In this document: positions 55,201-58,660 of the stretch, piece after piece
How positions within the stretch are numbered: the first letter of the stretch is position 1
Layout: every line of letters begins with the position of its first letter
DNA from: Epiperipatus broadwayi
Lineage: Eukaryota > Onychophora > Udeonychophora > Euonychophora > Peripatidae
NCBI GenBank assembly: GCA_028023455.1
Contig: JAQFVV010012496.1
Span: 2,664,001 to 2,728,000, forward strand
Reading direction: 5' to 3'
Length of the DNA stretch: 64,000 nucleotides
The notes under the pieces: generated by a model
Databases searched by the model: none
Told to the model about the DNA's origin: nothing
Seen by the model: only the letters and a program-made list of their open reading frames with translations
Position numbers and translations under genes: made by a program

Positions 55201-55918
55201 AAGAGCATTCATCAGCACAAAATGCATCTTGGGGGGCATTTGTCTTTTATTGTATCTTTATTTATGAATTTAAAAGAATATGTGGTAATGTTGAGGTTAT
55301 TTAATATATTTATTTTTTATTGCTATTATTGATTCCTTCAATTATGTTATGTAATTTTAGCCATTTTTTATAAATTGGTTTTAAATAATTTTGAAATTAG
55401 TACTATCAAAAAAACACAATTTATGGCAGATAATTGTATTGCTATTGTAAACTAGATTAATGAATCAAAATTTCTCAGTTTGAATCTCAATTTTATTATG
55501 AATTTTAAATCTAAGTCTTTTTTAATTTTTTGCATTAGATAATAATTAATTGATAAAGAAGATAATTAAAAAATTCTGTAATTATTCAAATTTCAACCAA
55601 ATTTTGGAACAGGAGAATCTCCTAATATCCCCAATTATTTTCTATAACTTTTCTCTCTTGCTGCTTAAATTATAATGTATATCTCATCTTATGTCTCAAT
55701 TGGATATAATAGTTTATATCTATATCTGCATTTATTTTACATAAATGTTAAAAGATTAAAGTATTCTATTCACCTGAGGTTTCAGATGTACTCAAACGCT
55801 GGTCAAGTGAATCAGTACTATTTCGAAGAGGAAGAGATCCTTGTGATGATGCTAAAGACCGTGTAGAAATAAGACGTTGGAGGCGATCATTGTCACACTT
55901 CAGATTAGCCATTTCACT
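1014..55918 (-). CDS. NAV: Neuron navigator (NAV2/NAV3, UNC-53-like), 3' part of gene, 12 exons
   Basis: Partial gene on the minus strand. Exons in transcript order: 55918-55774, 47338-47226, 47112-47017, 46930-46837, 36041-35967, 35884-35713, 35627-35517, 24663-24559, 10090-10019, 4711-4515, 4437-4319, 1208-1014. They sum to 1494 nt, or 498 codons in one open frame, and every intron is GT-AG. The protein matches the NAV family from the region before the ATPase through the AAA+ core (Walker A at fragment residues 212-219, Walker B 277-282, sensor-1-like GTMNQ 309-313) to the WEDPTEWVL and LQLRPEDVG blocks near the C terminus. NAV proteins are cytoskeleton-associated and guide cell and axon migration; they bind microtubules and actin through N-terminal regions not present here. 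Invertebrates usually have a single orthologue, so NAV2 and NAV3 cannot be told apart. The 5' exons and the final C-terminal exon are outside the window. Confidence 0.96.
1240..1330 (-). repeat. Fragment of hammerhead-like repeat family
   Basis: On the minus strand it reads TTGATGAGGACAAAGCTAGAAAC followed in the DNA by a G-rich block (TTTGGGGATGGGG). It resembles the block inside the palindrome at 2942-3353. TTGATGA (1322-1316) and GAAAC (1303-1299) resemble a hammerhead core with the first C changed to T. No matching inverted arm was seen, so this is a single-arm remnant. Confidence 0.45.
1747..2319. mobile_element. Snap-back palindromic element A with 16-bp flanking repeat
   Basis: The left arm from about 1747 to 2010 reads as the reverse complement of about 2020 to 2286; the axis is near 2014. 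A unique tail follows (about 2287-2319). The element is flanked by a perfect 16-bp direct repeat, AATTATAACTGATTAT, at 1731-1746 and 2320-2335, taken as the target-site duplication. The arms are related to those of element E in intron 9. No ORF. It lies in the intron between NAV exons 11 and 12. Confidence 0.8.
2942..3353. mobile_element. Snap-back palindromic element B with hammerhead-like cores
   Basis: Arms of roughly 130-140 bp (from 2942 inwards and from 3330 inwards) surround a spacer of about 120 bp. A possible 10-bp flanking repeat, ATTATAAATA, is at 2932-2941 and 3354-3363; being AT-rich, it could be chance. Both arms carry a CTGA...GAAAC arrangement: plus strand 3190-3214 (CTGAGAA ... 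GCTCGAAAC), minus strand 3068-3044 (CTGAGGA ... TTGAAAC). Confidence 0.7.
3415..3548. repeat. Short palindrome C
   Basis: Arms of about 65 bp, nearly complementary, with the axis near 3481. They include CAGCTTTCGATATTTTAATC and its reverse complement with a few changes. No tail, flanking duplication or ORF was recognised. It lies 60 bp from element B. Confidence 0.7.
3665..4246. repeat. Large inverted repeat D, next to NAV exon 11
   Basis: The left arm (3665-3835) and right arm (4088-4246) are inverted copies with scattered changes; the left arm has a small extra segment. A spacer of about 250 bp lies between. It begins about 70 nt past the splice donor of exon 11, so the nascent RNA would form a long hairpin close to that donor. 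No coding potential. Confidence 0.7.
4319..4437 (-). CDS. NAV: NAV exon 11: PRLFLSCP block
   Basis: 119 nt. It completes GGT (Gly) with exon 10 across a 77-bp intron, then 39 codons, ending in phase 0. Acceptor TATAG, donor GTAATA. It encodes PRLFLSCPMDISGSQVWFTD then LWNYSIVPYLLEAVREGLQ. This is one of the best conserved blocks of NAV proteins. A long palindrome begins about 70 nt past its donor. Confidence 0.97.
4515..4711 (-). CDS. NAV: NAV exon 10: AAA+ C-terminal half
   Basis: 197 nt. The first base completes AGG (Arg); then 65 codons plus one base. Acceptor TTTAG, donor GTAAAT. It encodes WVLCANHMEPVKGFLGRYLR, then RKLIESE, NDLNKVIDWMPRVWQHLNKF and LETHSSSDVTIG. The WVLCANHxEPVKGFLGR(Y/F)LRRKL segment is highly conserved in NAV. 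The basic RYLRRK patch falls where AAA+ proteins place trans-acting arginines, but which residue acts is inference. Confidence 0.97.
4747..5355. other. AT-rich intronic DNA, nothing recognised
   Basis: Upstream intron of NAV exon 10. No gene, RNA or bounded repeat seen. The plus-strand ORF at 5141-5356 has no recognisable domain and intron-like composition. Confidence 0.5.
5360..6070 (-). mobile_element. RTE-clade LINE fragment (reverse-transcriptase 3' half)
   Basis: The minus strand encodes the decayed C-terminal half of an RTE reverse transcriptase, including a DDGIVFANNISELGE-like stretch near 6030-5980 (the catalytic ADD region), and ends in the 3' region that recurs at 25690 and 44100. 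Stops and frameshifts show it is dead. Confidence 0.75.
6075..8430 (+). mobile_element. RTE-clade LINE fragment split by palindrome E
   Basis: Plus-strand reverse transcriptase remnant. 6110-6190 encodes KAATPDEISREILKYSG-like sequence (start of the RT domain). After the inserted palindrome it resumes near 7075, with RGTIEMIFVARQMQEKNDLY and AFIDLVEAF at about 7270-7370 (RT core with the first catalytic Asp). It ends near 8430 in a TTATTATTATTA tail. Many stops and frameshifts. It lies head to head with the minus-strand copy at 5360-6070. Confidence 0.75.
6209..7053. mobile_element. Snap-back palindromic element E inserted in a LINE
   Basis: Outer arms of about 320 bp (about 6234-6555 and 6732-7053) are near-perfect inverted copies. 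A nested shorter inverted pair of about 48 bp joins 6205-6255 with 6556-6609. The arms are related to element A. Flanking sequences at 6190-6208 and 7054-7072 (T-run followed by AGATGATATAC / ATAGATATAC) look like an imperfect target duplication of about 19 bp, and the RTE reading resumes after it. It is therefore a later insertion into the LINE. Confidence 0.8.
8431..9780. other. AT-rich intronic DNA, nothing recognised
   Basis: No gene or RNA seen. A slightly less AT-rich stretch near 8880-9050 has no long ORF and no match I can name. Confidence 0.4.
9781..9905. repeat. Short foldback repeat, family F
   Basis: Inverted arms at 9813-9844 and 9866-9897 include CTCCATACAGTAGCA and its complement. 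A leader of about 30 bp (9783-9812) matches the leader of the longer copy at 50484-50900. It is therefore a short member of the same family, with the inner part missing. Confidence 0.7.
10019..10090 (-). CDS. NAV: NAV exon 9: sensor-1 region (72-nt exon)
   Basis: Only 72 nt, missed by ORF length filters. It was found because the protein lacked the residues between exons 8 and 10. Acceptor TTGTAG, donor GTAATA. It completes Cys with exon 8, then encodes PYIMGTMNQATCSTTNLQLH plus HNF, and ends two bases into an Arg codon completed by exon 10. GTMNQAT is the sensor-1-like segment of NAV; Asn at fragment residue 312 is the likely polar sensor. Both splice phases fit exactly, which makes the call secure. 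It sits between a 14.5-kb and a 5.3-kb intron. Confidence 0.95.
10110..13050. other. AT-rich intron 8-9, no gene
   Basis: First part of the 14.5-kb intron. Very AT-rich with many A or T runs. An imperfect inverted repeat of about 50-60 bp joins 12656-12705 and 12738-12800. No coding block seen. Confidence 0.5.
13100..13570 (+). mobile_element. Possible LTR-retroelement remnant
   Basis: A less AT-rich block with ACTGTTACA at about 13386, followed two bases later by TGGCACTATCAA, which has the look of a primer-binding site, and a second TGTTACA near 13552. No gag or pol reading was found. It may equally be some other repeat. Confidence 0.2.
13571..16400. other. Intron with unidentified repeat-like blocks
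   Basis: Blocks at 13860-14040 and 14640-15290 are less AT-rich and contain broken ORF stretches on both strands without a family I recognise. They may be old transposon sequence. No NAV coding block. Confidence 0.35.
16436..16765. other. Unidentified block of higher complexity
   Basis: About 330 bp of less AT-rich sequence within AT-rich intron. The longest reading, 106 codons on the minus strand, has no domain I recognise. It is probably a repeat fragment; it has no splice context fitting NAV. Confidence 0.3.
17640..18360 (+). mobile_element. LTR-like block with two TATA boxes and poly(A) signal
   Basis: TATAAAAG occurs at 17694-17701 and 17760-17767, in two copies of a unit of about 66 bp that shares GTATAAAAGG and a CATGCCT motif. 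An AATAAA signal follows at 18088-18093. Near 18330, TTGGCATCTTAATATGGGACCC resembles a decayed primer-binding site (compare the common TGGCGCCC-type site). The order TATA, poly(A) signal, PBS fits a plus-strand LTR, but no LTR pair or gag-pol was found. Confidence 0.3.
18400..24540. other. AT-rich intronic DNA, nothing recognised
   Basis: About 6 kb of extremely AT-rich sequence with no exon, RNA gene or bounded element. A GGGTTCGAATTCA stretch near 18717-18729 resembles a tRNA B box but has no matching A box. Confidence 0.5.
24559..24663 (-). CDS. NAV: NAV exon 8: Walker B of the AAA+ ATPase
   Basis: 105 nt, 34 codons with split codons at both ends. Acceptor TTTCTAG, donor GTTAGT. It encodes NAGDLPTVIILDNLHHVGSL then GEVFNGFLNAKYQK. 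VIILDN is the Walker B strand. The Glu that usually follows the Asp in active AAA+ ATPases is Asn here, as it also is in vertebrate NAV proteins (DNLHHV), so this is a family trait and not decay. The exon ends two bases into a Cys codon completed by exon 9. Confidence 0.96.
24680..25680. other. AT-rich intronic DNA, nothing recognised
   Basis: Start of the intron upstream of NAV exon 8. No feature seen. The 62-codon minus-strand reading at 24850-25038 has no recognisable content. Confidence 0.5.
25690..28845 (-). mobile_element. Two RTE-clade LINE copies, minus strand
   Basis: Reading leftwards, the first copy (about 28845-28150) starts in the endonuclease domain (VLYYKGTNI, SGVG, then a MGDFNARI-like block at about 28600-28570). 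It continues into the linker before the reverse transcriptase, 28564-28316, with RRQGGIIIKRKDIIKH and FYKELYNN. At about 28080 a second endonuclease domain begins (ISDRVARLLI near 27970). That copy runs through linker and RT to the 3' end near 25690. Both are full of stops. The 3' terminal sequence matches the fragments at 5360 and 44100. Confidence 0.75.
28846..29215. other. Homopolymer-rich low-complexity stretch, possibly assembly artefact
   Basis: Dominated by runs of A and T of 6-18 bases with short C or G runs. It abuts the LINE endonuclease reading, which dissolves here. The homopolymer inflation looks like poor consensus rather than biology. The readings it produces (mostly Phe, Lys, Tyr) should not be annotated. 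Confidence 0.6.
29230..29795. mobile_element. Palindromic element H with internal repeats and hammerhead-like block
   Basis: Outer arms join about 29230-29320 with about 29690-29795 (shared CTAAGTACAAATTGTA and GGCTGAGCGCTTT motifs). Inside, a unit of about 110 bp containing GCATATATTTAAATATTTG and (A)AAGTGGATT is present once inverted and twice direct. On the plus strand GAGAAG (29697-29702) pairs with CTTCTC (29709-29714) and is followed at once by GAAA, as in hammerhead stem II; the CTGANGA box before it is degenerate. Confidence 0.65.
29884..30600. mobile_element. Large snap-back palindrome I
   Basis: Arms of about 330 bp, axis near 30265. Matching landmarks are GTCTAAACACTTTTATT / AATAAAAGTGTTTAGAC and CACCCACTTCTTCGAT / ATCGAAGAAGTGGGTG. 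The arms differ at scattered positions and by small indels, most strongly near the axis. No ORF and no clear flanking duplication. Confidence 0.75.
30940..31115 (+). repeat. SINE-like fragment with B-box-like sequence
   Basis: GGTTCGAACC at 30985-30994 matches the pol III B-box core, within a short GC-richer block. I cannot find a convincing A box or a tRNA cloverleaf, so it is called SINE-like only. Confidence 0.3.
31380..31975 (+). other. Unidentified GC-richer block
   Basis: About 600 bp with clearly higher G+C than its surroundings, including many CG dinucleotides at 31640-31960. It contains a 75-codon plus-strand reading (31740-31967) with no recognised domain, and stops in all frames nearby. 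It looks like a relatively recent mobile-element fragment; family unknown. Confidence 0.3.
32690..33125. other. Second unidentified GC-richer block
   Basis: Another patch of near-balanced composition (TAACGTTACCGGTAAC palindrome at about 32707-32722) in AT-rich intron. No long ORF, no RNA fold I recognise. Confidence 0.3.
33460..33590. repeat. Small nested inverted repeats
   Basis: CATTCACTGCGGTTGGACT pairs with AGTCCACAGTGAATG across a loop of about 14 bp (33460-33506). Immediately after, GTGAAGCCAGCATATATA pairs with TATATGCACAGCTTCAC (33506-33560). Likely a MITE fragment. Confidence 0.5.
33744..34718. mobile_element. Non-autonomous Tc1/mariner-pogo-like element, TA target site
   Basis: Terminal inverted repeats begin CACCTGGGTCTC (33744) and end GAGACCCAGGTG (34718); about 23 of 24 bases match on each side. 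The element is flanked by TA at 33742-33743 and 34719-34720, the duplication of the Tc1/mariner superfamily. The body (about 975 bp) has no transposase reading. The GGTTCCACACAAAACCCGCC stretch after the left end recalls pogo/Tigger-type termini; that assignment is inference. Confidence 0.75.
34721..35510. other. AT-rich intronic DNA, nothing recognised
   Basis: No exon, RNA gene or bounded repeat before NAV exon 7. Confidence 0.5.
35517..35627 (-). CDS. NAV: NAV exon 7: AAA+ core between Walker A and B
   Basis: 111 nt. The first base completes AGG (Arg) from exon 6; then 36 codons plus two bases. Acceptor ATTCAG, donor GTGAGT. It encodes SGKSLTAGTIATFNVDHKSS, then KELRQYLSNVAEQC. The TFNVDHKSSKELRQYLSN block is nearly identical to vertebrate NAV2/NAV3. 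The intron to exon 6 is 85 bp; the next one is 10.9 kb. Confidence 0.97.
35713..35884 (-). CDS. NAV: NAV exon 6: Walker A of the AAA+ ATPase
   Basis: 172 nt, 56 full codons plus split codons at both ends. Acceptor GTTCAG, donor GTAAG. It carries FETLIPKSIINRYVSLL, then LVEHRRIILCGPSGTGKTYL, then AQKLAEYLVL. GPSGTGKT is a full Walker A P-loop with the catalytic Lys and Thr, so nucleotide binding is expected. The flanking EHRRIIL and TYLAxxLAEY sequences are those of NAV rather than of other AAA+ proteins. The remaining AAA+ motifs follow in exons 7-10. Confidence 0.97.
35967..36041 (-). CDS. NAV: NAV exon 5: ELPELLPCGYLVGD block
   Basis: 75 nt. It completes a GAT (Asp) codon with exon 4, then 24 codons plus one base. 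Acceptor ATATAG, donor GTGTGT. It encodes AELPELLPCGYLVGD then NMQIRLTLK. The PELLPCGYLVG block is almost invariant in NAV proteins and comes just before the ATPase. The intron upstream is 10.8 kb and the one downstream only 82 bp. Confidence 0.96.
36045..37240. other. AT-rich intronic DNA with long A/T runs
   Basis: No gene recognised in the start of the 10.8-kb intron upstream of exon 5. Poly(A) and poly(T) runs occur near 36525, 36770 and 37110. Confidence 0.5.
37243..37765. repeat. Tandem duplication, two copies about 308 bp apart
   Basis: The segment from about 37246 (taactttaaatt, then CATTTTAGCATTGTTT) recurs from about 37554, with about 85 percent identity by eye over some 200 bp. 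It includes ATAATCAACGAATA and TTGCCTTATATAAA in both. Non-coding. Confidence 0.7.
38834..39700. repeat. Three-copy tandem repeat
   Basis: Copies begin with CAGAGCCCA(C/A)AGAT at about 38834, 39121 and 39551. Each has (A/T)GACGCTACATAACTCAGTGG-type sequence and GCAGAACATTTAG. The first spacing is about 287 bp and the second about 430 bp, because copy 2 carries an extra segment of about 120 bp (39239-39355). Confidence 0.75.
40330..40500. repeat. Partial copy of family F
   Basis: Contains AACTAGTCTGGGGATATTGG, CATCCATTGATTACTCTG and the TACTGTATGGAGAGTTTTGC end found at 50869-50888. Left half missing. Confidence 0.55.
41804..42520. mobile_element. Snap-back palindromic element K with tail and 15-bp duplication
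   Basis: Near-perfect palindrome 41804-42489, axis near 42167, arms of about 350 bp. A unique tail follows (42490-42520, containing CACCATCATCACAAACCTTC). A perfect 15-bp direct repeat, ACAAAATAATCGTTT, flanks it at 41789-41803 and 42521-42535. Each arm holds several copies of a unit with TAATATCACAGCAAACAGG, a tRNA-B-box-like GGTTCGAATCCC (42201-42212 on plus), and a hammerhead-like core: CTGAAGA 42247-42253, stem AGAGG/CCTCT, GAAAC 42276-42280. The mirror copy is at 42088-42055. Tail plus variable duplication point to target-primed retroposition. Confidence 0.85.
43806..43826. repeat. (AAT)n microsatellite
   Basis: About seven uninterrupted AAT units. Confidence 0.9.
44085..44215 (-). mobile_element. 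RTE LINE 3' end fragment
   Basis: CCACTGCAGGATGAAGGTCC and the following TTTCATCCATCCATCT match the 3' terminal region of the minus-strand RTE copies at 25690 and, more loosely, 5360. Confidence 0.6.
44515..45397 (-). mobile_element. hAT transposon remnant with perfect 8-bp target duplication
   Basis: The ends read CAGGGATGGG at 44515 and CCACCCCTG at 45397, i.e. inverted repeats starting CAGGG(A/G)TGGG. ACTTAGAT flanks both sides (44507-44514, 45398-45405), the 8-bp duplication of the hAT superfamily. The minus strand at about 45345-45060 encodes a decayed C-terminal transposase: FLPMRDRRLNAVTLVDFYKF, KKFAGKMLSIFGSTYICEQS. This is the dimerisation region of hAT transposases of the ZBED/GTF2IRD2-like type. 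At 883 bp most of the transposase is missing, so it is non-autonomous. Confidence 0.85.
45785..46060. repeat. Palindrome J plus a third partial copy
   Basis: Arms of about 120 bp (45785-45905 and 45937-46060), axis near 45921, sharing CAAGAAATTTTTACTAG and GCTAATTGAATATT. A further direct partial copy of the right-arm start lies at 46233-46310 (GCTAATTGAATATTATAGTATGGC). Confidence 0.7.
46837..46930 (-). CDS. NAV: NAV exon 4: RVDPVSNLGLN region, with alternative donor
   Basis: 94 nt, 31 codons plus one base. Acceptor TTACAG, donor GTAAGT at 46836. It encodes EYVLRVDPVSNLGLNAESVF, then SYHVGEVTRCK, a NAV hallmark (vertebrate members have DPVS-x-LGLN-x-(D/E)S). A second perfect donor, GTAAGT, lies 15 nt downstream. 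Its use would extend the exon to 46822 and add five codons (Gly-Lys-Phe-Lys-Phe) without changing the frame; see the findings. Confidence 0.94.
47017..47112 (-). CDS. NAV: NAV exon 3: pre-AAA region
   Basis: 96 nt, exactly 32 codons, phase 0 at both ends. Acceptor AACAG, donor GTAAGT. It encodes EQPPPEALIGSMYASGKTKW then DLLDNIVRRVFK. The K-x-D/K-W-x-x-L-D-x-x-V-x-R-x-F-K pattern is diagnostic of NAV proteins just N-terminal to the ATPase. The GSMYASGKTKW stretch is not a P-loop; the real Walker A is in exon 6. The exon is symmetrical, so skipping it would keep the frame. Confidence 0.94.
47226..47338 (-). CDS. NAV: NAV exon 2: pre-AAA region
   Basis: 113 nt. It completes a GCT (Ala) codon begun in exon 1, then 37 codons, ending in phase 0. 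Acceptor TTTCAG and donor GTAAT. The product contains FAELLLNDSPDREGRRVVIS, then VLLGSHGDYSKYSLNQ. The RRVVISV strand corresponds to the conserved beta strand that opens the region before the ATPase in NAV proteins. The introns either side are very unequal: 8.4 kb upstream, 113 bp downstream. Confidence 0.9.
47342..50480. other. AT-rich intronic DNA, nothing recognised
   Basis: Intron between NAV exons 1 and 2. Readings of 60-72 codons occur on both strands but none has a domain or splice context. A block of somewhat higher complexity at 48480-48800 remains unidentified. Confidence 0.5.
50484..50900. repeat. Foldback repeat, family F, long copy
   Basis: GCAAAACTCTCCATACAGTA (50539-50558) pairs exactly with 50869-50888, and CATTCAGTGCAAACCAGA-type sequence (50562-50590) pairs with 50837-50864. 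The interior holds a CTGATGA at 50749-50755 followed by a TAAAC (50769-50773) where a hammerhead would have GAAAC. The same left leader occurs at 9783-9812. Confidence 0.7.
50901..52550. other. AT-rich intronic DNA, nothing recognised
   Basis: No exon, RNA or bounded repeat identified. Confidence 0.5.
52560..53370. repeat. Compound inverted repeat M
   Basis: GACGTATTATTCTACATTTG and GCGATATGTTCA (52590-52620) recur inverted at 52690-52735. The block starting CATGTGTAATACCAAACTTC (52741) recurs as a direct second copy at 52903 and inverted at 53300-53365. Overall it is a palindrome containing one extra tandem copy. Non-coding. Confidence 0.65.
54081..54307. mobile_element. Snap-back palindromic element N, same family as K
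   Basis: Near-perfect palindrome 54077-54270 with axis near 54173. A tail follows (54271-54307) containing CCATCATTACAAACCTTCAG, matching the tail of element K. A perfect 13-bp repeat, TGTATTTTATATA, flanks it at 54068-54080 and 54308-54320. The outer arm sequences (TTGGACTATTTCCATCAT, GTTGAATG) are those of element K, but the arm is only about 90 bp before the axis. Confidence 0.85.
54450..54602. repeat. Short inverted repeat
   Basis: CTCATAACCCTATAATAGCTT (54456-54486) pairs imperfectly with AAAGCTATTATTTATAGGTG (54557-54578). The loop is about 70 bp. Confidence 0.55.
55115..55310. mobile_element. Palindrome O with hammerhead-like core at its axis
   Basis: Arms of about 95 bp, axis near 55207. 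The minus strand reads CTGATGA (55215-55209), a short stem-loop, then CACGAAATGC, with GAAA at 55194-55191: the order and spacing of a hammerhead core. The plus strand has CTGAAGA at 55198-55204 but AAAA in place of GAAA. GACAAATGCCTCCCAAGATG marks the arms. Confidence 0.75.
55774..55918 (-). CDS. NAV: NAV exon 1 of window: coil-like segment and Ser-rich linker
   Basis: 145 nt, 48 codons plus one base, starting in phase 0. The acceptor TAG ends at 55919 and the donor is GTGAAT at 55773. It encodes SEMANLKCDNDRLQRLISTR followed by a Ser/Thr/Gln-rich stretch. The leucine-spaced start corresponds to the end of the coiled coil that precedes the ATPase in NAV proteins, where vertebrate members have an ENDRL-like motif. 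The Ser-rich part is the variable linker. A second AG two bases further in could also act as acceptor but would shift the frame, so it is less likely. Upstream exons were not found in 55919-64000 and should lie beyond the right edge. Confidence 0.88.
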
Positions 55919-55924
55919 CTAAAT

Positions 55925-56900
55925 AATGAAAAAAGGGGAATAAATTTTTAAACATCAATAGCAATTTCTATAAAAAGACAATCATAACATAAAATGTTTG
56001 TTAAATAATACAATCAAAAGATTTGAAACTCAATAAGTCATGTGATGATGGAGAATTGTTACTCTTCAAGTCCTTCATTACACAACTATATTAAACAATA
56101 CAGGGTTGATCAATTAATTAAATTATTTATTAAAAACAATAAAGGGGGGAATCAGCATAAAATTTAAATGCTTTCCCACCCAAAAAATAAATCTAAATAT
56201 AATCATAAATCATATAATTAACTTGATGTAAACCTAAAATATAAAAATGGCTAAACTATATTAAAAATACTGTTTAAAGTGATCAATGATATTACTTATT
56301 CTAATATGTCTTGGGGGGGGGGGTACAAAACATATATATATAAAATAATGATTTATTGCTTAGAAATTCAAAAGAAGTTCATGCACAAAATGTCAGAATT
56401 GGATTGCAATTCATGGACTTTGAGCCTTAGAGTATGCTATTCTACCACTGCATCAAATGTATGCAGGTTATATATAATGCGTTTATCATAGTCATAAATC
56501 ATGTAAGAGAAGCAGAGATTAGTATTTAAATATTTATTTAAACTAAAATAAAATATCCACAGTCAATGATATAAATAAATATATATTGTATCGGAGGCTT
56601 CAGAAAGAAGTTTGCTATTCACTGAAAGGAGACTCTTTGATTCCTCTTGGGAGCCTTAAAGGAACCGAGCAGGGCAAATTCCTAATGTCCACTCTATATG
56701 TTCTTGTCGTTGCAGCTGTTATTGCTATGTGGTTATTCATATAGTATACGAACACGGATGGGCTGCTCACCAACATGCATTACTAGCATGGTGAGTTTAT
56801 TGGCTTTTTATCTCTGAGTTTAAGATCAAGAAACACCATGGTCTTTCTTTTCAGTTGGCGGATAAGGCAGAATGAATATATGTGTAAATGATAAACATTT
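55925..56900. other. Intronic DNA, no NAV exon found
   Basis: No coiled-coil or other NAV coding block upstream of exon 1. A G-run occurs at 56311-56321. A less AT-rich patch at 56590-56870 could be the 5' UTR of the following LINE. Confidence 0.4.
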
Positions 56901-56929
56901 TTCCAATAGATATATAAAATCATGACAGA

Positions 56930-58205
56930 CAAAAATAAATCATGGCCCTTATTCCCAGGAGGCTGTAAAGTCACCAGCCAAGGCAGCGATTGGTGGCCGA
57001 AGGCGGAGGGTTCTAAGAATCCCCCGATTCTGGTCCCAGGCTGCCATTTGATGACAACTTTTTATTTAGGTACTTACAACTGCAGATCACTTTCAAGTGA
57101 AGGAAGATTACAAGAATTAGAAAAAGAACTGTTTTATATTAAATGGGACAAGAAAAGGTGAAGAGACAATTGATTTAAAAAGTGAACATGTAGTCTACTA
57201 TAAAGGCACAAATATTGGAAATACAAGTGGAGTAGGATTCATTATAAATAAAAAGTGGAAGAACAACATTGTGGAGATTGATGGTGTATTGGACAGAGTG
57301 GCAAGATTAGTTATACAACTTAATAGCAGATACCAAATGCAGATAATTCAGGTTAATGCTCCAACAAGTTCTCATAGTGATGAAGTAGTAGAAGATTTTT
57401 ATATGGATGTACAAAAGGCTTTTGATCAGAGTAAACAACACTTTAAAGTTTTTATGGGAGACTTTAATGCTAGAATTAGTAAACAAATGAAAGATGAAAG
57501 TGCTGTAGGTAATTTTGGTTATGGTAATAGAAATGAGAGAGACTTGTAGAATTTGCAGAAAATGAAAAATTTTATATTATGAATTCTTTTTTTGAGAAAA
57601 ATGTTAAAAGGAAATAGACATGGAAGTATCCAAATGAAGGCACAGCAGAATTGGATTATATTTTGACTAACATAAAATACATATTTCAAGATTGTAATGT
57701 TCTTAATAAATTTAGCACAGGAAGTGATCATCGATTAGTAAGATGTAAGATATGTGTTAATGCAAAACTAGACAGACAAAAATTATTAAGAAAAACAATA
57801 TTTACAGTTGATATTCCTAATCTTCAGAAACATTCTAACGAATTTAAATTAGAACTTACAAATTGGTTTCAAGTATAAGTAGATTTTGAACATGATTCAG
57901 ATTTGAATGAAATTAAAAAAAAAATAACTGATACACTTTTAAAAACTGCAACAAAGATAGGTGGTAGAAAAAAGCAGCAATTGACCAATAAAATTTCTAC
58001 TGAGACTAGAGAATTTATGAAGAAAAGAAGGAATATGAAAATATAGAAAAATGACGCATTAAAAAGGATTGAATACTTCGAATTTTGTAAAATGGTACGG
58101 AAAAAAGTTGAAAATGATATAAAAAAGTATAACTGTGAACTAGCAAGGAAAGCTGTAGAAGAGAATAAAAAATCTCAAGAGTGCAAAACAACATTTTGGT
58201 ATTGA
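56930..58205 (+). mobile_element. RTE-clade LINE, endonuclease domain copy
   Basis: Best preserved LINE copy. The AP-endonuclease readings on the plus strand include GTYNCRSLSSEGRLQELEKE (from about 57068), VVYYKGTNIGNTSGVGFIIN, VARLVIQLN, FMGDFNARISK (about 57451-57480), YGNRNERD, ELDYIL and TGSDHRLVRCK (about 57717-57750). DFN and SDH are catalytic motifs of this nuclease type. Stops and frameshifts (near 57160 and 57548) break it, and the segment holding the usual ETR motif is missing. The copy breaks off near 58205, before the reverse transcriptase. Confidence 0.85.
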
Positions 58206-58660
58206 TAGTATAAGGGTCAAGGTAGAATAAGGTCTTACCATATCTGCCATACAGGGCGCCACCAGGCCATTGGAACCTGGAAAATTTATATAGTAGGCAG
58301 ATATGTAACTTAAGATCCCACTTTATTTTATATTTCGACCGTTAGCCCCAGTCACTAGCTCGCGGAGCAGCAGAGATAATGTATACTTTCTTATTAAAAT
58401 ATATTTTCAATATAAAAAAAAATAAAAGAAGCCACTGCCAGTAATAACACACACAAACAGATTTATTGACGCATATATATTGTAACCTCAACTTTCTCCT
58501 CGCAATCTTTAACTTATTTAACCTCAACAAACTATCATTTATTTCAAGTAGCGAGTCAATTGAATTTAATATTAACTTTTAGGATCAAACAAGGGATGGC
58601 TAGTGTGTTTATCTATTAATATTAACAATAAGATCAAGTCTACCCGGGCGCCAAATTGCA
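58206..58660 (-). mobile_element. Possible LTR-retroelement piece with PBS-like site
   Basis: The minus strand reads TGGCGCCCGGGTA at 58653-58641, which resembles the primer-binding sites of elements using a lysine-type tRNA (first eight bases TGGCGCCC), directly after TTGCA on that strand, as expected past an LTR end. No LTR pair or gag-pol reading was recognised. A higher-complexity patch at 58205-58370 is of unknown origin. Confidence 0.25.

Noticed and set aside
56930-58205. Host gene (craniofacial-development-protein-like) encoded by the 57271-57549 reading
   Set aside because: Such database names are commonly attached to RTE LINE endonucleases; GDFN and GSDHR motifs, frameshifts and related copies in this window show it is a retrotransposon.
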